In this document: positions 7,801 through 13,065 of the stretch, piece by piece
Numbering within the stretch: the first letter of the stretch is position 1
How the letters are laid out: each line of letters opens with the position of its first letter
Assembly: GCA_009779395.1 (NCBI GenBank)
Contig: WREJ01000009.1
Coordinates: 1 to 14,599 of the forward strand
Direction: 5' to 3'
DNA from: Coriobacteriia bacterium
GTDB taxonomy: Bacteria > Actinomycetota > Coriobacteriia > WRKU01 > WQUG01
Length of the DNA: 14,599 nt
Made by a program: the position numbers and the translations under genes
The notes under the pieces: model-generated
The model's input: the letters and a program-made list of their open reading frames with translations, nothing else
Database searches by the model: none
Told to the model about the DNA's origin: nothing

Positions 7801-8200
7801 GTCCGAGGTCTATCTGCCCGACATTGCCCAGCGCGTTTTGTGGTATCGGCGTATTGCCGCTGCAGCAGACGCAGATGACCTACGGCTGTTTCAGGCGGCG
7901 CTGCTTAAAGAATACGGTGCTTTGCCTGCAGAAGCACAGAACCTGCTGAGCATCGCACATATTCGTCTGTTGGCAGCAGAACTTGCGGCAAAAAGCGTCG
8001 ACTGCAAGGACAATACGCTGCTGATTTCAGTTGCACGACTTGATTCTGACCTGATTGAAGAGCTATCTGCCCTTGATGCAGAGTACGACCACAGGCGAAA
8101 AGTGATACAAAAGCAGCTGGCTGCTGACGACTGCCTTGCGCAAAAGGTCGAGGCCTTTATGCGGGTGCTGCTTTTTGCCGATGACGATGACGACTCGTGA
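4880..8200 (+). CDS. mfd: Transcription-repair coupling factor (Mfd)
   Basis: Mfd is an ATP-driven DNA translocase that removes RNA polymerase stalled at lesions and recruits UvrA for nucleotide excision repair. The 1106 residues are slightly short for the family (about 1150-1200) but the architecture is complete. The N-terminal UvrB-like module spans about 1-340. The RNA-polymerase-interacting (CarD-like) domain begins near 441 (FDFVPGDYVVHETHGIALF). The RecG-like motor carries Walker A GDVGYGKT at about 595-602, the DEEQ box at 696-699, LSATPIPRTLQ near 718 and motif VI QLKGRVGRS at 865-873. The C-terminal TRCF domain (YLPDIAQRVLWYRRIA) follows, ending in an acidic DDDDDS tail. ATG 4880 is supported by the leaderless promoter and immediate coding. 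The gene is followed by a 168-nt leader, so the downstream operon probably has its own control. Confidence 0.97.
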   Translation: MNSLFHQRLTEAFCATRAFEQIGAVLAGGSDAHLNIPGFVRAAFIAAQFLQKQATTIVVCPTAVEAQRLAHTLTSYVGGDQVLLLPDREDTPWSLRAPDLTVMDSRSAAVAALQAHTPAIIVSSTPVWMRRFPAVKSGWKDRLRFAAGVHFDRDQLVEHLIRLGYSRQQKADVEGSFSLLGDVLAVYPPYPQRPFMVDFFDSEVESVKTWLVGSGQPIAALSQATLGAITEPGTGSYQGEKSSATVQKDRLQLVNLSAYVKPQTRSIIIEPKAVFDCAVRHDQSLRAAAHAAGFARPLEDYFVPPAQLDFGRTHRLLMATLSGAKRPDAAFKARRPHSFSSDDQVLAAVRELLKKDCEVFLALPNPRHQDRIRELLVFAGITVGNRVHIIESDLSGGFIAEPAHFALLTTAEIFPRVRAAGTASAADAATSITSRDTTKLTFDFVPGDYVVHETHGIALFKQVAQRAVDGVSRDYLFLQYAEGDMLYTPVDQIDKITKYVGADGRAPRINRLGSKAWSRATTRAKQAAQQLAFDLTKLYARRSNIRGYAYQPDSVQQAEMEAAFSFEVTPDQLTAIRDVKHDMESDRPMDRLIIGDVGYGKTEVALRAGFKATRDGKQVMLLCPTTILAQQHYTTWTERLQPFGVSVEVLSRFRTPVQQREALKRFGEGTVQILIGTHRLLSADVVPHDLGLLIIDEEQRFGVEHKEQLQHIREQIDVLALSATPIPRTLQMSLSGVRDLSIIDTPPVGRTPVKVHVAAYDADLVSQAIRRELQRGGQVYYICNRVKSIDQALARVSDAAPEARVAIAHGQMSENELEYIMEQFSAREVEVLISTTIVESGIDNPYTNTLIIEDSQRLGLSQLYQLKGRVGRSHQRAYAYFFYPAGDVLTTQAIERLSAIAEHDELGSGIKIALRDLEIRGAGSIVGSAQSGQLSAVGFDLFAAMLTAALSDLRGVAEVVHPEIRIDIPVPAYLSEVYLPDIAQRVLWYRRIAAAADADDLRLFQAALLKEYGALPAEAQNLLSIAHIRLLAAELAAKSVDCKDNTLLISVARLDSDLIEELSALDAEYDHRRKVIQKQLAADDCLAQKVEAFMRVLLFADDDDDS

Positions 8201-8262
8201 CGACTAGTGCGTGCTGACTGAAGCACTGCTTAGTGAAGGAGAAGGCAACAAATAGGATAAAT

Positions 8263-8329
8263 GGAGGGGTGACTCCGCATGAATTTGCCTGAGTCTAGTA
8301 GAATGGGTCTAGTAAAATGGGTCTGCTAA
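8263..8329 (+). CDS. Possible 16-codon leader peptide (with its ribosome-binding site)
   Basis: A strong GGAGGGG at 8263-8269 lies 9 nt before ATG 8279, which opens a frame encoding MNLPESSRMGLVKWVC and stops at TAA 8327-8329. It has a better ribosome-binding site than the downstream SurA-like gene and sits wholly in its leader. It contains no run of a single amino acid that would point to classical attenuation, and no terminator was seen after it. It overlaps the 14-bp repeats, which could equally explain the open frame by chance. Confidence 0.25.
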
Positions 8330-8335
8330 ATAGGG
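8294..8335 (+). repeat. Three tandem 14-bp direct repeats in the SurA-like gene leader
   Basis: Units TCTAGTAGAATGGG (8294-8307), TCTAGTAAAATGGG (8308-8321) and TCTGCTAAATAGGG (8322-8335) abut exactly. The first two differ at one position and the third has diverged. Each contains a -10-like hexamer or its relic (TAGAAT 8299-8304, TAAAAT 8313-8318), though no matching -35 is visible. They could be tandem promoter elements, binding sites for a regulator, or a neutral expansion. Confidence 0.7.
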
Positions 8336-8368
8336 GAGAGACCCAAATGCAGAGAGAGAAGTGATGTG

Positions 8369-9517
8369 ATGTTTCAGCGCGATGCCTTTGACAGAGGAAA
8401 GCATACCGACAGCCGCGGGTCGGGTCGTAAACGGCCAGAAGATACGCCCGAGGCCAGCGACTTGCCGCCTATTCCCGACTATGATGAGCTGGATTTAAGC
8501 TGGGGAAAGGCGACAATGCCTGACCTTAGTGACGAACCGGCTACCTCGTTGCCCGTTGCAGAACTGTCTGCTGACAAGGTCTATGCAGCGGCAGATGCCG
8601 TTGACTCGACGGATGCCACGGTTATCTCGCTGGCTGACAAAGACACAGAAGAGGTGGCGGAGTCTGACCAAAAAGACGCGTCTGACTTTGCTGGCGACTC
8701 AGCAGAAGGAGACGCGAAAAAACGCAGCTTATGGGTTCCGCTGGTCGTGATTTTTGCGATACTGGCATTGCTTGCCGCTGCAGGATTTGCGATTTTAAAC
8801 TTCACGAACCTCTTTGCAGGAGACATCGCCGCAAGCGTCAACGGAGACATCATCACCATTGCAGAACTGGACGAGCGTCTTGAACTAATCGCAGCACAAA
8901 ATCCTGTCATGTTTGACACCGAAGCTGGTGGCCTTGAAGAGGGCATGGCGCGTCATTTGGTGCTGAGCGCGATGATCGAAGACATTCTGTTAATACAGGA
9001 AGCCGATAAAGAGGGCATCAATATCACCGATGCTGATGTTCAGGCCTTAATAGATGATCGTGCTGCTAACTATCCCAACTGGGAAGCCTTTGAAGAGGAC
9101 CTGCGCGCCAACAGTCTGACCCTTGAGCAGTTCAAAGAACAGGTCTGGTATGGACTGACGGTAGAGGCACTTTTGCACAAACTGGTGCCCGATGACGAAA
9201 TCACCGACGAAGAAGTACAAGAATACTACGAGGAATTCATCGAGTTTTACACTGAACCAGCCACTGATGACGATGAAGAACGGGTGCTGCCCCTTGAAGA
9301 GGTAGCGGCATCGATTCATGACATGCTGCTGCAAACCCTGCGCAATATGACGCGCGGCGATTTGCTGGAACGGCTGCGTACCACAGCAGAAATCGAAATC
9401 TTTGATCCCGTGGTTCTTGCTTTTATCGAGGAAGAAAACCTAGCAGAAGCCTCTTTTGGTGAGGGGGACGAGGAAGGCGAAGAGTTGGGCGAGCTGGACG
9501 AGGAAGAGGCACCATAA
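8369..9517 (+). CDS. Membrane-anchored SurA-N-like protein (foldase-like, no visible PPIase domain)
   Basis: The 382-residue product has an acidic, probably disordered cytoplasmic region (1 to about 115), a KKR positive patch and one hydrophobic helix from about 121 to 144 (LWVPLVVIFAILALLAAAGFAIL). An extracytoplasmic domain opens with AASVNGDIITIAELDERLE, the usual first strand and helix of the SurA N-terminal chaperone fold. The helical continuation (LVLSAMIEDILLIQEADKEGINITDADVQALI) matches SurA/PrsA-type proteins. The parvulin (PPIC) isomerase domain of PrsA is not recognisable; the chain ends in a highly acidic tail. The likely role is chaperoning of exported proteins, inferred from the fold. 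ATG 8369 is preceded by a weak AGAGAGAG Shine-Dalgarno; GTG 8366 directly before it is an alternative. Its stop abuts the eno start (TAAATG), implying translational coupling. Confidence 0.75.
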   Translation: MFQRDAFDRGKHTDSRGSGRKRPEDTPEASDLPPIPDYDELDLSWGKATMPDLSDEPATSLPVAELSADKVYAAADAVDSTDATVISLADKDTEEVAESDQKDASDFAGDSAEGDAKKRSLWVPLVVIFAILALLAAAGFAILNFTNLFAGDIAASVNGDIITIAELDERLELIAAQNPVMFDTEAGGLEEGMARHLVLSAMIEDILLIQEADKEGINITDADVQALIDDRAANYPNWEAFEEDLRANSLTLEQFKEQVWYGLTVEALLHKLVPDDEITDEEVQEYYEEFIEFYTEPATDDDEERVLPLEEVAASIHDMLLQTLRNMTRGDLLERLRTTAEIEIFDPVVLAFIEEENLAEASFGEGDEEGEELGELDEEEAP

Positions 9518-10783
9518 ATGAGTGAAATCATTGATGTTTTTGCCCGTGAGGTGCTTGATTCGCGCGGCAATCCTACCCTCGAGGCACAGGTTTGTCTGGC
9601 AGATGGTAGTGTCGGTCGTGCTATTGTTCCCTCGGGGGCATCAACGGGTGCTTTCGAGGCGGCAGAACTGCGCGATGGGGACGCCAATCGCTACGGTGGC
9701 AAGGGCGTGCTTGCAGCGGTTACCAATGTTAACGAAGTTATTGCAGAAGCCCTGCATGGGGCAGATGCGACCAACCAGCGCGCCATCGACCTGACCCTGA
9801 TTGCTCTTGACGGAACCCCCAACAAGGCAAATCTGGGTGCAAACGCGCTGCTGGGTGTCTCGTTGGCTACTGCTTGTGCGGCTGCGCGCGCAATGGAACT
9901 GACTCTCTCGAGCTATTTGGGCGGCGCAAATGTCTGCAAGCTGCCGGTACCCATGATGAACATACTGAACGGTGGTGCCCACGCAGACAACAATGTTGAC
10001 CTGCAAGAATTCATGATTATGCCAACGGGTGCTGACAGCTTTTCTGAGGGACTGCGCTGGTGTACCGAGGTTTACCATACGCTGAAAGCCGTTTTGCAAA
10101 AACGTGGTCTGGGAACTGCGGTGGGTGACGAAGGCGGTTTTGCTCCTGACCTTGACTCGAACGAGGCAGCACTCAAGCTGATAATGGAAGCCATTACCAC
10201 TGCTGGATATACTCCCGCAGAACACATCAGCATCGCGCTTGACCCGGCGACCAGCGAAATCTATGACGCAGACACAGGTCTGTATGTCTTGGCAGGCGAA
10301 CGCCGCGAGTTGACTTCGCAGCAGATGGTAGATTTTTGGGAAGACTTAGTCAGTCGCTATCCTATTATTAGCATCGAAGATGGCATGGACGAAGAAGATT
10401 GGGACGGCTGGAAGTTGCTGACAGAGCGAATTGGGCAAAACGTCCAGTTAGTGGGCGATGACCTGTTTGTTACTAATACTGAACGCCTGAAAAAGGGAAT
10501 TACCACAGGCGTTGCTAACTCGATTCTGATTAAGTTAAACCAGATTGGTACCCTGACAGAAACGCTTGATGCTATTGAAATGGCGCAGAGCAACGGCTAC
10601 ACTTGCGTGATTTCGCATCGCAGTGGCGAGACCGAGGACACCTTTATTGCTGATTTGGCGGTGGCGACCAGTGCTGGGCAAATCAAGACGGGTGCACCAG
10701 CGCGTAGCGACCGTGTTGCAAAGTACAACCAGCTACTGCGCATCGAAGAAGAACTAGGATGTGTGGCAACGTATCAAATGTAG
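9518..10783 (+). CDS. eno: Enolase (phosphopyruvate hydratase)
   Basis: Enolase interconverts 2-phosphoglycerate and phosphoenolpyruvate in glycolysis. The 421-residue protein is full length. The active site is complete: DEGGFAP with catalytic E205, Mg2+ ligands D242 (ALDPATSE), E287 (SIEDGMDEEDW) and D314 (VGDDLFVTN), catalytic K339 (ILIKLNQIGTLTET) and H367 (ISHRSGETED). The N-terminus DVFAREVLDSRGNPTLEAQV and the flexible loop SGASTGAFEA are typical. The ALDPA segment is slightly unusual, since ALDVA is more common. ATG 9518 follows the upstream TAA with no spacer, and a GAGGAAGAGG stretch inside the previous gene can act as ribosome-binding site. It is the second gene of a probable operon running to the DUF501 gene. 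Confidence 0.98.
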   Translation: MSEIIDVFAREVLDSRGNPTLEAQVCLADGSVGRAIVPSGASTGAFEAAELRDGDANRYGGKGVLAAVTNVNEVIAEALHGADATNQRAIDLTLIALDGTPNKANLGANALLGVSLATACAAARAMELTLSSYLGGANVCKLPVPMMNILNGGAHADNNVDLQEFMIMPTGADSFSEGLRWCTEVYHTLKAVLQKRGLGTAVGDEGGFAPDLDSNEAALKLIMEAITTAGYTPAEHISIALDPATSEIYDADTGLYVLAGERRELTSQQMVDFWEDLVSRYPIISIEDGMDEEDWDGWKLLTERIGQNVQLVGDDLFVTNTERLKKGITTGVANSILIKLNQIGTLTETLDAIEMAQSNGYTCVISHRSGETEDTFIADLAVATSAGQIKTGAPARSDRVAKYNQLLRIEEELGCVATYQM

Positions 10784-10826
10784 TGTGGACGGGGAAAGCA
10801 AGCGTGGTCAAGCAAAGGAAAAGAAC

Positions 10827-11846
10827 ATGAATCCTTTCGTTTTGCCAGAACAGCAATACGGGACAACGCTGGAGTCCTTGCTTGACCGCAGGGATCGTGT
10901 CGCGCGTAGCGAAGGTTCTACCTATGGGTCAAACAAGATGTTTCCCCGCTTGGTGCAGCGTGTGCTGACCGATGTCTCTCCTGACAGCACGGTGCTTGAA
11001 ATTGATGCAGGCGCAGGTCTGTTCACGCAGCTGTTTTTGCAGCGTGGCTGCGACGTTACGGCGTTCGAGGCGGCACCCTATTTGTGTGACCTGCTGAAGC
11101 AGATTGACAACAAAAAGCTGAGCGTGCACCGTGGATTTGTCGAAGATAGCTATCCCTTTACTGGTGCGCTTACTCCCTCTGCGGCAGCGCCAGCACCCTT
11201 TGACACGGCTGTCGTTACCTTTCCGGCGCGGCGCGGACGCGGCATTCTGGCACTGATTTGCGCGCTGCTGCCCTTGGTGCAACAGAAGATTCTGGTCATT
11301 TTGCCCGACAATGGCTCGGTGGATTTGTCCTCGCTGTTGCGCACGGTTTCGCTGCTGGGTTACTGCGTGCGCGCAGAGTTTATTGTTGACCTTTCTGCGG
11401 TGGAGGCTGTCCAGACCACGCAGGCAGGACGCAGTTCAGGTCAGGTCGAGCTGGGACAGACTAAACGCGCGATGCTGGTCAGCGTGCAGGCACAGCCTTT
11501 AGTCAAGAAACCCCTCTGTCCATCACTGGTTGTTAACGCTTGGGGGACGACGGTTCGTGTCATCGAGGTTCCTTATCCTATTCCGCGCGGGGCAACAACG
11601 CGTCTGATTCGTTATTTCAGAGCAGGAGGAGACCGTTCAGTTCTTATCAAGACTGACCCTGCTGGCATGAATCAGTTGTATGGCAATATGCGCACTGCTG
11701 CTAATCGCATCGCGCGCGACCAGGTGTCGGTGCGCCGTGTCGACAATGGTCTGCTGTTGATGCAGGTTCCACCCAACGAGGTCGCAGAGAACAAAGCACG
11801 TACTGCTGGCAGTAGCAGCGGCAGCAGCAATCCCGAGAAGAAGTAG
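10827..11846 (+). CDS. RsmA-like class I methyltransferase-fold protein, function unknown
   Basis: The 339-residue protein has a Rossmann methyltransferase core like the rRNA adenine dimethylase (RsmA/KsgA/Erm) family. SNKMFPRLVQRVL precedes motif I, VLEIDAGAGLFT at about 56-67, which binds the S-adenosylmethionine methionine moiety. VTAFEAAPYLCDLL is motif II, with its acidic residue for the ribose. Where RsmA has the catalytic NLPY, this protein has VVTFPARR, so adenine N6 methylation is doubtful. The C-terminal ~120 residues (from VVNAWGTTVRVIEVPYPIPRG) are a separate domain I do not recognise, ending in a Ser/Gly-rich low-complexity tail. The frame is open back into eno, but ATG 10827 has AAGGA 7 nt upstream. 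It lies between eno and the divisome gene, consistent with an operon. It may be a divergent or inactive methyltransferase. Confidence 0.65.
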   Translation: MNPFVLPEQQYGTTLESLLDRRDRVARSEGSTYGSNKMFPRLVQRVLTDVSPDSTVLEIDAGAGLFTQLFLQRGCDVTAFEAAPYLCDLLKQIDNKKLSVHRGFVEDSYPFTGALTPSAAAPAPFDTAVVTFPARRGRGILALICALLPLVQQKILVILPDNGSVDLSSLLRTVSLLGYCVRAEFIVDLSAVEAVQTTQAGRSSGQVELGQTKRAMLVSVQAQPLVKKPLCPSLVVNAWGTTVRVIEVPYPIPRGATTRLIRYFRAGGDRSVLIKTDPAGMNQLYGNMRTAANRIARDQVSVRRVDNGLLLMQVPPNEVAENKARTAGSSSGSSNPEKK

Positions 11847-11858
11847 CACGGACATTCT

Positions 11859-12380
11859 ATGAAAAACAGGCAAAAACAAGCAGTCAAGATGCGCAAATCC
11901 ACGCCAAAGCCTGCGCCAAAAAAGGCAAAAGCGGTAAAAACACGCCCCAAAAGGACAGACTCTGCTAGCGAAAAAAAGAAGTCACGTTTTTTGGCACGCT
12001 GGTTTCTGTTGATTCCTGCCGTTCTGATTTTATTTGCCGTTGTTTTGCTTGCCTGGTCGTACGAACCAGCGCAAATCTGGTACCGCGAGACGCGACAAGA
12101 ACGAGTACTGCGCGAAACTTTGGCAGCAGTCCAGCAGTACAACGCCCAGCTGCAGCAGGAATTATTGTCGCTTGAAACAACAGAGGGCATCAAAGAATAT
12201 GCCCGTCGAGAGCTGAATTTTGTGGCAGAGGGCGACCAGAGCATCGTTGTTACCCGCAATGGAATACCTTTGTCAGAACCAAAAAACACCCGAGAGGCCG
12301 CCATAGCTTCGATACCTGAAAATGCCCGTCCCTTTGGGGCGTGGACAGACTTCCTCGACACACTTTTTGGTATCGAATAG
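11859..12380 (+). CDS. Septum formation initiator family protein (FtsB/DivIC-like)
   Basis: The 173-residue protein has the bitopic layout of FtsB/DivIC, which forms a divisome subcomplex with FtsL and FtsQ/DivIB at the division site. Residues 1-46 are a strongly basic, Lys/Ala/Pro-rich cytoplasmic tail, typical of actinobacterial members. One membrane helix lies at about 47-67 (RWFLLIPAVLILFAVVLLAWSY). A coiled-coil stretch (ERVLRETLAAVQQYNAQLQQELLSLETTE) follows, then the conserved GIKEYARRELNFVAEGDQSIVV, matching the ARxELgmV.pGE signature. An extracytoplasmic tail completes it. ATG 11859 is 12 nt after the preceding stop; only a weak purine stretch precedes it. The enolase-FtsB-DUF501 order is characteristic of actinobacteria. 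Confidence 0.9.
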   Translation: MKNRQKQAVKMRKSTPKPAPKKAKAVKTRPKRTDSASEKKKSRFLARWFLLIPAVLILFAVVLLAWSYEPAQIWYRETRQERVLRETLAAVQQYNAQLQQELLSLETTEGIKEYARRELNFVAEGDQSIVVTRNGIPLSEPKNTREAAIASIPENARPFGAWTDFLDTLFGIE

Positions 12381-12411
12381 GGCGGCGGCAGTACCGAGTA
12401 AGGAGAAAATT

Positions 12412-12927
12412 GTGCGTGCTGTACCCTGGCGACATGTACCAAAAGTGCTCGAATTTCAGTTGGGGCGACCTGCGCAAACGCCCTGGCGTGTAGTGATTGG
12501 CTGCAAGTACGGCGCTCCGCAGGTGCTGGCGTCCCCCTCAAAGCTTGACAACGGCGACTATAATCCGCAGTGGGCATGGCTGACCTGTCCCTTTTTGCGC
12601 AAAAGCATCGGCCGCTATGAAGACAAAGGTGGCTGTGTTCAGGCAACAGAATTTCTCGAGAAAAGCCCCCATTTTACGCAGCAAATCCTTGACCTGGACC
12701 AAGAAATCCGCAGCGTACGCGCAGAAGAAAGCGGAGGAATAGACCATACCCCTGATGTTGGACTGGCAGGATCGGCAAATCCTTTAAAAGTAAAGTGCAT
12801 TCACTCACACGTTGCCTACCACCTAGCAGGACTACGCAGCCCCATTGGTCGCGAGTACCTACGTCTGTATTCACGCACTTGCGCGGATAGAAAGTGCTTG
12901 CAGAAAGTGTCCGCTGGTGTGCTCTGA
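12412..12927 (+). CDS. DUF501 family protein
   Basis: The 171-residue product carries the DUF501 signature: LGRPAQTPWRVVIGCKYGAPQVLASPSKLDNG near the N-terminus, WAWLTCPFLRKSIGRYEDKGG in the middle, and KCIHSHVAYHLAGLRSPIG towards the C-terminus. Conserved Cys and His in the WLTCP and CIHSHVA motifs could be catalytic or metal-binding, but the family's function is unknown. The frame is open further upstream into ftsB, but GTG 12412 is preceded by AAGGAG at 12400-12405 with a 6-nt spacer and starts just before the homology. It is probably the last gene of the operon. In many actinobacteria ppx (exopolyphosphatase) follows; here an unrelated surface protein does. Confidence 0.88.
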   Translation: MRAVPWRHVPKVLEFQLGRPAQTPWRVVIGCKYGAPQVLASPSKLDNGDYNPQWAWLTCPFLRKSIGRYEDKGGCVQATEFLEKSPHFTQQILDLDQEIRSVRAEESGGIDHTPDVGLAGSANPLKVKCIHSHVAYHLAGLRSPIGREYLRLYSRTCADRKCLQKVSAGVL

Positions 12928-13016
12928 TGGGTGTTGATGATAAGAATAAACGAGCAATCGCAGCGAATCATGAATATTTCGAGAAATGCGACCAGCATGT
13001 TACAATTTCTCTTCTA

Positions 13017-13065
13017 GTGAAACAGTACTATGTAACTGCTAAACTATGACGAAGTGAGGACACTC
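13017..13065 (+). promoter_or_regulatory. Promoter and ribosome-binding site of the RCC1-repeat gene
   Basis: GTGAAA at 13017-13022 (four of six -35 positions), a 17-nt spacer and TAAACT at 13040-13045 preceded by TGC form an extended -10 promoter like those of murB and mfd. Transcription should begin near 13052. GTGAGGA at 13054-13060 is a good Shine-Dalgarno 5 nt before ATG 13066. The GTG at 13054 is in the same frame and could be a leaderless start. TGTTACAAT at 12998-13006 is a second, less likely promoter. Confidence 0.55.

Noticed and set aside
11672..12646. Long reverse-strand open frame (324 codons) opposite the methyltransferase, ftsB and DUF501 genes
   Set aside because: It spans three well-supported forward genes and has no coherent domain or membrane pattern.
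12998..13006. TGTTACAAT as the main promoter of the RCC1 gene
   Set aside because: No acceptable -35 at 16-18 nt. The element at 13017-13045 has both boxes and matches the other promoters.
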